A stretch of 64,000 nucleotides of DNA from Moringa oleifera (taxonomy: Eukaryota; Streptophyta; Magnoliopsida; Brassicales; Moringaceae): positions 6,448,001 to 6,512,000 of the forward strand of contig JAJFZO010000168.1 in the NCBI GenBank assembly GCA_021397835.1, written 5' to 3'. The notes below the pieces were generated by a model that was not told where the DNA came from, did no database searches, and saw only the letters and a program-made list of their open reading frames with translations. Position 1 is the first letter of the stretch. Every line of letters begins with the position of its first letter. Of the stretch, positions 44,353-56,564 are shown piece by piece. Made by a program: the position numbers and the translations under genes.

Positions 44353-47203
44353 TGAACCGAGAAACTTCCATGAAAATGAGATGTCATGCAGGTGGTGGGG
44401 TTACATTCTTACAGCACATGCTTCACTGCTTGTGGGTGATGAACAGTTCCCAAAACGCATAATTACCTCTCAAAAATCAAAGCACAACATCAGATCTCAT
44501 CAGCGAATAAATTACAAGTAGGGCATATCACGGAATTACACCAACATTTATCACGAACACGTGAGTCGTCATATATATGTAGAGACAGAACTCATCGTCT
44601 TGCTGCAATAACAGATAGAAGCTAGCTGCTGCTTAATGGTTTCTTGTGATGAATTCCAACTTTGATGGGACTACAGTTGCAATAATATTGCAGCCTCTCT
44701 CTGTCTCTCTATTACTCATGTGAAGAGGTGTCCCCACTGTTACGTTGTTGCCTGGACAAGGCAATGCATCAGGTCTTAACGATGGAAATCTTAAGATTAG
44801 CTACTCGTAAACTTGATTGGTTCATGAGCTTGCCTTTGTCCATGAATTTGAGACATTATATACCTAGCTTGTCCTTTTCTAGGGACCACTCCGAATAAGA
44901 CTTCAATATGCATATTGAATCCTTCTCTTAATTGCTTACCAGAAGAAGATTTCGGCATGCAAAAGGAAATTAGATTATATCATGGGCTTAGTTTTACTTC
45001 TTTTTAGGTGCCATCTAGGCTGGTTGTGCAGAGGAAAATGGAGTTCATTTTACTGCTAAATATTAGCAAGGAAGAGATAACATTGAAGAAAATCATATGG
45101 CCAAAGGAAGCTATAAGATGAAAGAAGCAAGCATCCATTCATTAGCTCATACTATAGGTAATTTGAGAGATGTAAAGGAAAAAAATCTATTTCTCTAATA
45201 GATTAAGATCTTTTATTGATCTGATGATCTGTATTGTATTTTTTAAATAAAAAAGAGTATTTTTATAATTAATTATTATTTATTTTATTAAATTGACACA
45301 TTTAATCATCTCAACCCAATTCAAATAAGTAAAAATTATGATTACTCTCTAATATATTAATTATGGAGTAAATATTTTAACTCAATCAATTTATTATCAG
45401 ATGTTTTAATAAATAATTAGTCACATCAATAAAATATTATTTTCGATCATGGATCAAAAATTTTAAAATTGTTTTATTTTAAAAATAAAAAAGTGTAACT
45501 TGTGATTAAGTATTTTATTTTAAAGGTGTATTGAGAAAATGAGGATCCATAAAAATATTATTTTAGGGTAAAGAAGATGGTAGGCATAGTTAGAAAAACC
45601 TAGCTGTATATGAGAAAGTTGCAGCCAAGATTTTGAAAAGAGAGAGTGGGAAAAGTTGGTGAGAAAAGCTGGCCTGCCAGCTATTTAGCTACAAGTACTA
45701 CAGGGTGCATTTATCAATGGATTTAGTGTTCTATATGAGTTCATCTAAATCCAAACAAAACCATAAATTCCTCTATTGTTTCTTGCATTCAGCTGCTTTA
45801 CATGTATGGCAGGGAGGCAGACAGGGACCATATGCCCTCTCTTTGGGACCTTATTATATTTTCAATTAATTAAAATCTTTCAAAGAGAAGTTCGGTGTCC
45901 CTATTTAATTATTAAATTAATGAAAATAACCTATAGTTTATTGTGCTAGCTTCATGCATCTCATGCTTAATGACAATCCCAGTTACTTATATAAATGATT
46001 ATTGTCGGTTTATATCAATGGATTGACTTGATTTGTCAATCTTTTTAATGAAATTTTGTCCGGCAAGCATTAAAGATGAACTCGAAAAGAGGGATCAGTT
46101 GAAGACTTAAGAGGCCGAAGCTTTAGGGTCATTCTTTTTAATTTACGGGTGGAAGTGAACATGACATAGGTTAATTAAGACAAAGTCAAATATCTGAATT
46201 GTAAAAAAATAAAATTAGAATTCTAAAAAAAAAAAGAGATATTAAAGTTGAAATATGCTAATTTCATAATAATTCAAAACAAAATATGTTTTTTTTGAAA
46301 TTTATTATATTAATGTAAGAAAAAAATAAATGAAATTCATACTAATTATTTCTTTTATTAACTTACTATATTGGATCGTATTTTTTTAAAAATCGACACA
46401 TCAAATTAGCAGAAGATTTGGATCCTAATTCAAGATCTGGCATTAATTTCAAGTTCATTAAATTTTTGAATGTTTTGGATAAATGATTGAATATTGGAAA
46501 AGGAGGAGATGATATGCATCTTCATTCATCAAGCCTATCATTAATGCTATTACAGTATACCAACAGCATTCTTCATTGAAAGTTCCTTGACATTAATTAA
46601 CTTGGTACCATTAAATTCCAAATAGAAATTAATTCCTATAACCTTCAAAAACATCAAATTCATGTTATTTTTCATTTTCCCAGCTGGAAAATAGTTTTCC
46701 TTTTCATTTTTTCTTGGTGGGTATCTCTGTAGTAAAATTTTGAACAACTTACGCAAAATTTTCACACCAAGAAATCCAAATTCAGGATAGATGAAAAGAG
46801 AAGAAAAGATTGTTACCATACAAATCTTAACAGCTAGCTGTGAATTGAAATGTAAGCAGAATTTTTACTGTTTTCTTTTCCAAGAAAGGAAAAAAAAAAA
46901 AAAAAAAGGGAAGGGAGAGGCAGGGACCAACAGGATACATATAAGTTAATGGAGTTGCAGAGGGGAGACTGAGAAGACTGAGGGGAAGTTGAAGACTACA
47001 CAAGCTTCTTTTTTAGCACAGAAAGCGAAGCTTCTCTTTCCCATCATTATTACTCATTTCTTTTCCATAACTTTTTTCTAACAACATTATGTCCTTTGCA
47101 TTCCTTCCTTGACTCTTCTTCTTACTGATAGTACAACACGGACACACTTACATTTAAACTGTGACCAAAGGAGTAAATAGAGCTAGAAAGGGAAGGGAAC
47201 AGA
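44353..47203. other. Spacer upstream of the cyclin gene
   Basis: No gene is supported. An A-rich run lies near 46888-46908. The last 300 bp, less AT-rich and CT/GA-rich, should hold the promoter and leader of the CYCD6-like gene; its TATA box is not clear to me. Confidence 0.45.
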
Positions 47204-48740
47204 ATGGAGTTTGATCTTGAGAACCCTTTGACAAGCATGGAAGAAGAAGAGGAAAGCCAATCTGTGGCCAACCCAGTTCTTTTCTCCACCGAGTCTGATC
47301 ACATGCCTCCCAGAACCCTCTTGCACGACTTGAAAAACAGTGACTTCCTCTTCTCCTTCCGTCAAGATGCTCTCTCTCTCATTTTACAGGTGAGGAAACA
47401 ATGAAACAGTGACCTCTATTGTCTGCAACTTTCTCTACTTTTCCCAGCTTTTGTTTTGTTTATTTGGAGTTCGCTGTGAACTTGTTTTGGTTGGGCAGGC
47501 ACAGTATTCTTGCAACTTTGATCAGTTCGTATCATATCTTGCTGTTAATTACATGGATCGGTTCATCTCCAGGCAAGAAATTCCGGTACTAAATGAACTT
47601 AAACATGCTCTCTTTTTGCTAAAGTTTCACTGTAATGCAGATCTTAATTTTCTGGTTTAGCACTGCATTTGGTGTTTTCTTTTAAAGTTTCTGTTTGGCC
47701 ACTGAGAAAATCTTCCAGATTTTTATTCATCTTGCATGGTAGTTTAAACAGAGCACTCTGTGGAAAGTCTGAATTGATTTTTGATGTCTTGGTAGCAAGG
47801 AAAGCCTTGGGTTTTGAGACTTCTGGTTACCTCCTGCATTTCTCTCGGTGCCAAGATGAAGAACACACAGTTTTCCCTCTCCGATTTCCAGGTAAAGATT
47901 TCTCAAACACATTCTTGTACTGCTCATTAGAGAATCATAACTGACCAATTGTCTGCAACAGAGAGAAGGGTTCACCTTCGATGCACAAACGATTCAACGA
48001 ATGGAGTTCGTGATTCTTGATGCTTTGAACTGGAGAATGAGGTCAATAACACCTTTCTCATTCACCCGGCTCTTCATTTCTTTATTTCAACTCAAAGATC
48101 CGCCATTAACTCAAGCTCTCAAAACTCGAGCTACCCTCATCATCTTCAAAGCTCAAACTGGTAACCCTCTTACCAGAAACCGTTTCATTTTATTGCATCA
48201 TTTCTTAAACATAACAACTCATGCTACGAACGAAAATTCTGTTTTCTGTTACAGAAATCAGTATACTGGAGTTCAAGCCATCGATAGTTGCAGCAGCAGC
48301 TCTGCTCTTAGCTTCTCATGAGCTGTTCCCTCTGCAGTTTCCTTCTTTCAAAGCTTCAATATTATCTTGTCATTACGTAAAAAAAGTAAGCTTCATTAAC
48401 AGACTCCTTATTTGTTTTGGGTAATCTTTTGGTTTGATATCAATGGAGCTGTTTGGTTTAGGAGAATCTGGTTAGATGCTTTAATGCAATGCAAGAGATG
48501 GTGGAGATGGAGGAGTACGAGTCAGTATTAGATACAGTGTCGAGCACAAGGACTCCATTGAGCGTGCTAGATTGGCACTGCAGTAAATCAGAGAGCGAGA
48601 GCAGCACCACCATTACCACCACGATCATGACCAGAACAGCCAGTGTGATTCCAGAAAAGAGAGAGATCAAGCGGCGGAGAATCAACGACTACTGTACTGA
48701 TGGGAACAGGGTCCACTTTTCCCGGACTCAACAGTGTTGA
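47204..48740 (+). CDS. CYCD6: D-type cyclin, CYCD6;1-like
   Basis: Six exons, 47204-47389, 47499-47585, 47796-47891, 47962-48160, 48255-48385 and 48462-48740, encode 325 residues with consistent phases. The start MEFDLENPLTS matches the N-terminus I recall for CYCD6;1. The cyclin box includes FVSYLAVNYMDRFIS, QGKPWVLRLLVTSCISLGAKM, a MEFVILDALNWRMRSITPFSF segment (split here at the family's WRMRS motif) and FKPSIVAAAALLLASHEL. The LxCxE retinoblastoma-binding motif usual near the start of D cyclins is absent, and the first cyclin-box helix is degenerate, both features of the CYCD6 branch. CYCD6;1 partners CDKs in formative asymmetric divisions, for example in root ground tissue under SHORT-ROOT and SCARECROW. 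The C-terminal tail is Ser/Thr-rich with a basic KREIKRRR stretch. Confidence 0.88.
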
Positions 48741-50162
48741 TAAGAATCAGAGGACCCATGGGTTGATTCGTCAAGCAGAGGTGTCTTATTACCCAACCAA
48801 AAAGAGAAGTAAAAAGCCAGAATCAGAAGAAAACGGCTCTTCAGTCTAATGCCCACTTAATCTTTCAAAACAAAAAGGAGAAATTCAAACAAAAAAACAA
48901 GAAAAAAAGAAGAATGATTTTGTTATTTCATGGGGTTTTGGCATGTTAAGAGGGAGGGTCTTGGAATGAGAACATGAAGAATAAAACATGGCTTTCAATA
49001 GCATTGGATCCTACTTTTGTTTGCGTTATTGCTTTTCATAGGGTTTTGTTGTGTATCCCTTGCAGGGTGACACAGATGGAATCACTATGCTTCAAAAAAA
49101 CATAACTTAAACCCTAAAAAAAGAAAAAAGAGAACATGGGTATTGCTCCTCACAAGAAAAGGTAAACTGGGTATCGTGAAAAGGTAAGAAATTAAGATTC
49201 ATTTTCTTGGTCAACGAACCCAGATACCTCTTAAAAGAAAGAAAAAAGATTGGACATGGAATTGGCGGGAAAGACACAGAAATGTGTTTTTAAGAAACAG
49301 TGGGGATAAGAGAGAGAGGCGTTGAAGGCACGTAACTTTCTTAAAGATTGCAGCATCTTTGTCGAAGAAATAGAGGCGATTTGTGTGCTTGAAAGCAACA
49401 GAGGAGTCGCTGCCGAGTCCAGCTGGTCTGAGCGTGCGTGTCTCCATTTGTGTTTATCTATGCTTCAAGATAAGTTTAATAAATGTCATTTGGGTCTTTG
49501 TTGTTGTTGTTGTTGTTGTTGATGATGATGAGTTGTGAGAGAATAAACGCCATATAATACATATCTTCCCCATTAACAAATGTCCATTCCATGACCATCC
49601 AATCTTATAACTTGCTTCTAAGTTTACATATGAATTTTACTGAGTCTATTGATTATTCTGTATATATATTTTGTGAATTATGTGGGTATTATATATAATG
49701 AAAGATGTTCAATTCTCATAAATTAATACATCTTCCATCAATAAAAAAATCTTGATGCAATATAAGTAATCATATTTTTTACATAAAATATTTTTTGAAA
49801 GATAAAATTATACATTACAATTAAAACATACAATACTTCAAAATAAAAAAAAAAAATGTTAGCTAGGTAAGCATCATCCTGAGCTCCCCCTGAACTGAGA
49901 GAAGAACATTAGGCTCTATTTGGCTAGACAGGTCAAAGGGAGGAAAAGGCAGCTTTAAACACAAAAATTAAAGTCTGAATAATGTGTTATAACTTATAAG
50001 AGCAAGACTTCTATCTATTTTATTCATGTTCAAGCACAATAGTGTACATCAAGAAAGTCTGCAACAGTGCAGTAAACATTCTAAATCCTAGCAGAATATT
50101 GATTATATGATGAAACAGGTGAAAGTTAGCAGTAAAATGCTACTCGAAAGGTGGCAAAGAGA
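48741..50162. other. Convergent spacer, cyclin and second MYB gene
   Basis: It contains the cyclin 3' UTR on the left and the MYB 3' UTR on the right. A (TTG)n(ATG)n microsatellite lies at 49498-49531. No other feature is supported. Confidence 0.45.
49498..49531. repeat. (TTG)n(ATG)n microsatellite
   Basis: TTG triplets followed by GATGATGATGAT. It lies between the cyclin and the second MYB gene. Confidence 0.8.
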
Positions 50163-51911
50163 CTATAAGATCCCATAATCTGTATTTGTTTCCATCAAAA
50201 AATTGATCCAGAAATCATTTCCTGGATCGTATGAATCGCATGGATATACAGGATCTGCATATGATAACCCATAGAAGTCCTCCTTATCGTATAAGCTTTC
50301 AAATGGAAACGACTGATCTTCCTCTATGGCTTGGAGTACTTCTCCATCCACTTCAGCTGCACCAGTGCTTCTCTTCTCTTCTGTCTGATTTTTGTCCATT
50401 TGAGCCACTGGGTTGAAGCTTGATGAAGAGAAGTTATCGACAGATAGCTGATATGACACTGGAACCACACTGCAGGCTTCTGAATTTGATCCTTTTGGAA
50501 GCAAAACACCAGCATCGGATGAATCCTTTCGTGAAGCTTGAAGCTTAGATATTGTTTGTGATCCAAATGGTGTCAATGAACTGTTCTTCAAGCGTTTCTT
50601 CAGCCGGGTGTTCCAGTAGTTCTTTATCTCATTATCTGTTCTTCCAGGCAATTTGGCCGCGATTGCTGACCATCTAACATAAGAGAAAATGCTCAAATTG
50701 TAACTTGCCATAAGTTAAAAATCTTTTAGTACATGTAGATATGTATATATATTAGATTGAATGCTTTGTTTGCCTGTCTGTTTAACATCTATTCTCTCCT
50801 AGAACTGCTAAAAGTATTGTAAGAATAGCCTTTCATGCATTAGTGTTTACTAGAGGCAGCTATGCAGCATGAGCACAATTTCCTACACATATAGCCAACT
50901 TCATGTATCAATGCACAACTCCTCTACAGCAAAAGCATTCTGAATCTCATATTTCATCTCCAAGTCCTTGCCTTTGCTTGGGTTTAGATGTTTAATTCTC
51001 TCCCCAACCCTACCATATAATGAACCATTTTGTAAGTAATTAAGAAGAAGCAATTAATAGCATTGACTTGGAAATTAACCTAAACTTGGTCGAGATTTCT
51101 CTGCTGGTTCTATAAAGATTTCTGAATTTTCAAGAAGCTTAAGACTTCCGTGGTTCCAGTCCTCATCAGTTGTGCATGTGACTATCAGCATAACAAGTGT
51201 TATTTTCAATCTCTCATCAAGATCCAGCAGAAAGTTCCCTTTAGTTTTTCAGGATGTCTCTTTTAACTTTCATTGTAAGCTCTGGAGACGAACTAAAATT
51301 TAACTCAAAACATAGAAAACCTAAAAAGGAAATGAGCCTAAAGGAACAAATTTCACAAGCAAATTCAGCTCAATTGTTGCTCAAAAATACTCTGCGGATC
51401 CTCAACAATCCAGTACATTTAACCTAGAAACTGAAGTAAAATTAATCTTGTAATATAAACTCGTCCTGCTACAAAATATGGTTCATATGTTACATCAAAT
51501 GACAACCAGTGCATGCTTACCGGTTTCCAAGCTTTTCATGCAACTTTAGTATGGTTTCTTCTTCTTCCCTGGTGAAGTTTCCATGCTTGATACCCGGCCT
51601 TAGGTAGTTCATCCAACGAAGCCTGCAACTCTTCCCAGACCTTGACAAACCTAGCAGAAACCAAAGACGCTAATCAGGTTGAGAGGATCAAATTGGATAA
51701 TACCCTTTAATAGAAATTTATCATAGTAGTATTTTTCAGGCTTGAAGATCAAAGCTAGTCACTTTTCCTTCCTACCAGCTGGTTTCGGCACCTCACTCCA
51801 GTTCCAAATGCCATATCTCGTAATATAAGCTATCAACTTCTGATCTTCTTCAGGAGTCCATGCACCTCTTCTCAGAAATGTCATCTTGCGGGAGCCTTGT
51901 GCCTCTGCCAT
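50163..51911 (-). CDS. R2R3-MYB transcription factor, unplaced subgroup
   Basis: Exons on the minus strand are 51911-51776 (136 bp), 51650-51521 (130 bp) and 50673-50163, encoding 258 residues; the second intron is 847 bp. R2 starts at [21 protein letters not shown] with Trp residues in place, and R3 covers [16 protein letters not shown] through [21 protein letters not shown]. The N-terminus [13 protein letters not shown] lacks the usual MGRxPCC opening. At the R2 end the near-invariant RCGKSC reads RSGKSC, so one Cys is Ser. The C-terminal region is acidic and Ser-rich and ends [16 protein letters not shown]. General features resemble the MYB13/14/15-type group, but I cannot assign a subgroup or target pathway. 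It will act as a nuclear DNA-binding regulator. Confidence 0.87.
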
Positions 51912-53871
51912 CTCTTTAAGCATATATCTGATCACTCAGGCTTCAATCCTGTAACCTTGAAACATCTTATAGGATTCACCTATTTAATACCATGTGAAAC
52001 CTGCTTCAGAAGTTATAGATTTTCCAATGATTGGGACGACTTTCTGGGAAAAAGTAAGATCATACATTCAAAGGAGGGTCCCTCCTGGAAACCTCTCTTA
52101 ACATTTCCTATATGTTGACGCCAGTTTTATGGAGTTGACATGAAAAGACTTCCTTTAATATACGCAAGTAGAAACTCAGAGGGCAATCCGTTTCATTTTC
52201 ACTTAATTTTGCTAAGGAAATGGAAACTAATGGCAGACAGCAAGCTTCGCAGATGCCAAACATTTGAACTAATTTCTTTAGTATCTGCTAAGTTATTATT
52301 ATGAGCTCTCATATTTTTAAGGTTCATGGCCACTCATTTCACTAATCTAAATGCAGTTTCAATCAAGCCTCCTGCTAGCTTTGCAATCTACGTTGTTATA
52401 TTTTGATTAGATTGTGAGCTTGAAACTCGAACAAATTATTGTTATATCAGGCTTGTTAGATTAATGGATGAAAATCTGATAAGTTCATCTGTGATGTCTG
52501 CATAACTTTGCCTATGATCTAACTAAGCAAGAGAAATTTGAGGTAAAAATTAATTAACTATGAAAATTAACAGGTTGTTCACCATGGAATAAAATATCAA
52601 AGAAGACAAAGAAGAATACAAACAGTACTCGGATTTTTGAATTTCATTTCTAGTTAGACATATTCTATATAATGAGAAATTATATTATGTGTATGGCTAA
52701 GTAAGCATATTTAGCAGCAGGCAATAAAAATATATGAAGAAGGGTGAAGATAAAAGAGACAGCCTGTCCATCGCAATTTGTAATGAGAATAAGAGTTCAG
52801 ATTGATAGATGAGGCTGTAACAAACAAATAAAATCTTTTTAAAGCATGGTGGTGTATTGAGTAATTGACCCTCAAATTTGAACCAAGTGAAAATGGACAT
52901 TAAGGCTAATAAACTAGGGTGGACAACAAGAGATTGGCATCACATGGTGATCAAATTTAATTAATCAGTACGAAAATTAAGCAAGGGGAATCAAAGTCAC
53001 CCCTCGTGCTATAATTTTACTTGGATTTTTATGGAACTTGTCTTCTTTACACACTTGTAAGAGAGAAAAGACAAGAAAAATGAGAGAAACATGGTTTCCC
53101 ATTCATTGAACATGTAGGTATTAGTAGTTTAGCCGTGTTTGGTCACCCAAGAACTTTCCTTTTTCACTGTTAAAAGTCAATACCCAAAAGCAAAACCCAT
53201 GTGAAGAATACATTTTTAGGTCTGAAAGTGAGCATTATTTCTGGCTTTTGAGGCTGTAGAAGCCTGACCCGGTCAAAGGATGCCTGCAGCAACTTTACCT
53301 TGTCTGATTCAGATCCTGAAGGCATCTTTCAGGAATTGAACCCTCCATACTCTACATTCAATGGAAGCAATAAGAACCAATTAAGGCACATGAAGAAGAC
53401 CCTAAAATTTTGGGATTAGTACATCAAATACAATTCCATGGACAGCGCTCACATGATCATCTGTTGAGCTTTCTACCCAAAAGATAATTGTTTTCAAGAT
53501 CAACCATATAAAGAATGGAGCTAACTTCAAGCTCCCTTCTGACATGTACGGGTGCCAATAATCTGAACTATCTAAATACATTTTGACAAAAGATCATCCC
53601 AGGCCAAGAACCCTTAATTGAGTTATGCAAGGATTACCCAATATTTTCCTAATTGGATGAATTGTAACTAGCACCCAATCTCCAATCCCGGGGCTCAAGT
53701 CGTTGCAGGAAAGGCTCTTAGCTTCGTGAATATGAGTTCTAGGTGCAGCCAGCATAACATCCTTGAAGAATAAATTAATATGGTAAGTCAGTCATTCGTT
53801 GACTTAAATAGAGGGATGACCTAGTGTCTTCGAATGCACAGCCTCTCATGTTCAAGACTAACCATCACTGT
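51912..53871. other. Upstream region of the second MYB gene
   Basis: The first few hundred bases should be the MYB promoter; a TATTTAATA on the plus strand near 51981 could be its TATA-type element. The rest is AT-rich without a supported gene, and the right end should hold the 3' UTR of the PLAC8 gene. Confidence 0.4.
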
Positions 53872-56564
53872 TTACACCTTCTGCATGCTGCAAGGAACGG
53901 GGGTTTTCGTTGAGATGAGAGGCTGTGGGTGTAGCTCAAGAAAGGCTTTACTCCCTTCTGTATAGCTACCTATGCATATTGTATCACCCCGACCATGCCA
54001 GGTTCCATCTTGGACATTGTTCATCTCCAATGTTTTGGATTCCTGTTCCATTTTTGATGTTTCAGAAATAGAAAGGTTGTAAGAGTTTTGACCAAGTCGA
54101 TTCAGGCATCTTCATGTCTGATTATCACTGAATCACTAACTAAAAGAGGGCACTTTAAAAATGAGGCAATCAATTTTGAGGATACAAGTTTAGCACGGAA
54201 AAGCACCTGACATAACGTGCAGCAGGGACAGACAAGATGGTAGATGCAGTCATCGAAGAAACTATCATTACCCTGAAAACAAATCAAATTTCAAAAAATG
54301 TCAACGAGATGGATCTAATGCAATCAAAAACAGGCAACCAACATAAGAGCATAGAATACGAGAAAAGTGCCTGATACAGAGTCTAGTAAAATCTTTTGAA
54401 GGATTATCACAGTCCCAAAAAAATGTAGAGAAACATTAAGAGAGCAGAGGGAGAGAAAAGTTGAGATGAAACAATTGGTTTTATCCTGGACAGCAAGGTG
54501 AAATATAATTGATCCCATATGGATGAATGTTGCCCAATGAGATCACTTAGGATTATATACTCGACAGAATAAAAATAAGTCATCCATTACATTGTATTTT
54601 TTGGGTCAAGCATTAGAGATTGATGAATTGCTGAATATAAACTTCATGTTCAGGAAACTTGTCATCATCGAATTCATACAGACATCAGTGAAGAATGCAA
54701 GAATTCAATGAAAGCCAGACAAATCATATCCGACATTGGAGATCAAATGAGCAACTAGCCAAATCAAATGACGAAGACAATTGCCTCTCTTTCGAAAGTA
54801 ATGTCAGAGTATTCCTTATAATTCTATATGAAATAAGGATAGACAGCAATCACCAGATGCAGGAACTAACAAGACTTATAAATGCAAGAAATCGCACAAT
54901 AAATAGTCTTTCCTAAAGCTAGAAAGAAAAGAATTGAGGAGTTCACTCTCAATTGGTCATGTAAGAAAAATATATAGGAGACTAAAATTCTTACCCTAAT
55001 ATTAAACTTCCTTCTTATCTGCATTCGGAAGAAACCCAAGTATGTACCCACTGAAACAGTAAATGCAAGTGCCAAGTACAGAAAGTAATGACGGTTGGTG
55101 ATAATGAAGGCAATGAAGCTGACAATGGCACTAATGATAAGGACTAGATAAACAGTTCCCTGCAAAACAGATTCCAGAGAATCAAAACTTAAAAACTTGT
55201 GACTGTGTAGACAGAGAATGGTAATATATGACAAGCGTGATCTGTTCCTACAAATGGTAAGATGATTCTTGAAATTTTCTGAATTTACCTGAATAAAACA
55301 AGAACCAAAACCAGCCCGTCTCATGTTCTTCCCAAATCTATAGCATGGACAGCTGCCACGTCAAATACAAAGTTAAAGGCAGAAAACTATGAAATTACAT
55401 ATGTTAGTTCAAGAATACCTTATAGGCAACCATTTATGTCAAAGTGCAGCCACAAGATCAAAGATTAATGGGCTCTAATTAACTAGTTTACTAATTCCAC
55501 CAAAGTACATGTCAAACTCTCGCTCCTGATAAAGGCATTAATTAGATTTTATGTCAGCTATTGATATCTAAAGCCATGAAACAATGAGAAGACAGAATAT
55601 TTAAGCCAAACAGGTAATGATACAGGTCACGTCAAAGTCAAGGCTGTACAATCTGAAATTTTTTTGACCAAAGATAAACATAAAGGGAAAATTTTGTTTC
55701 TTTCAAATTTTACTTTACAGTCAAAATAAACTAAAACCAAGTTCCTAATAGAACAAACTTTCATCTCAGAGAAACTTCAACTTTTTGAACAGCAAATTTT
55801 TTTGAACAGGTTAAGGAAGGAGGAATTATAAGTGCGTCAGAAACAGAGAAACTTCGACTTTAAGAGATAAGAAAACAAATTCTATCTTATGAGAATCATG
55901 GCACTTATAAAACCTAATAAGAGATTCTCCAGAAAAAGTTCATTTTTTCCCATCAAAACAAACCATGCCCTAATAACAATCCAAAGATTAGCCAAAAAGA
56001 CATGCTCAAAATTCTGCTCCTACCCCCAGCAGAAAGGGGAAAAAAAAAACACTAGAACAAAATATCACTTTATTTCCAATTTTTAGAAAAGCTTTTGAAT
56101 ACCAAAGATTTTTCTACCTTGAGCCGATATTCACACCTTATTAAGCTTGTCTATTAATCTTTAAAGATTTTTCTACCTTAGCGTATATTCACACTTTATT
56201 AGAGCTTGTCTATTAATCTTTTTCTGTTTTGGGGATTATTTTCTGTGGAAGCAGACAGAGGCCTAAAAAATTATGGAACCGGAAGAACTCACCATGCGGA
56301 TTCGAGAGCGACGCGACGGTCCTCAAAGCAATCAAGGACCTCGCCTTCCCACATCCTCAAAACAGCCCCTCCCAACTCGCCACCTCCACTTCCTTCCTCT
56401 CCTTCGTCGTTACTCTGCAGTATGCTCCATTTTCCTTTGGCCTGCAATGCGACCGTCGAACACAGCATATCGAAATCCAACACTGCCATCCCCTCCATCA
56501 GCTTTTCCTTCTCCTCCTCCTCCCCGTTAACCCTACCTCCCTCTTGCTTCTCCAAATCCGCCAT
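53872..56564 (-). CDS. PLAC8-family Cys-rich membrane protein
   Basis: Five exons on the minus strand, 56564-56293, 55352-55289, 55159-54995, 54272-54207 and 54042-53872, encode 245 residues. The N-terminal 90 residues (MADLEKQEGGRVNGEEEEKEK) are acidic and without a known motif. The PLAC8 region then starts with ACCPCYRFGKNMRRAGFGSC, continues through two hydrophobic segments (GTVYLVLIISAIVSFIAFII and HYFLYLALAFTVSVGTYLG), then DDCIYHLVCPCCTLCQ and TLEMNNVQDGTWHGRGDTIC. The CPCCTLCQ signature and the two membrane segments define the family, which includes cell-number regulators and cadmium-resistance proteins in plants. This variant with the long acidic N-terminus has no settled function. 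The overlapping plus-strand frames near 56206-56763 are antisense shadows of exon 1. Confidence 0.87.
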
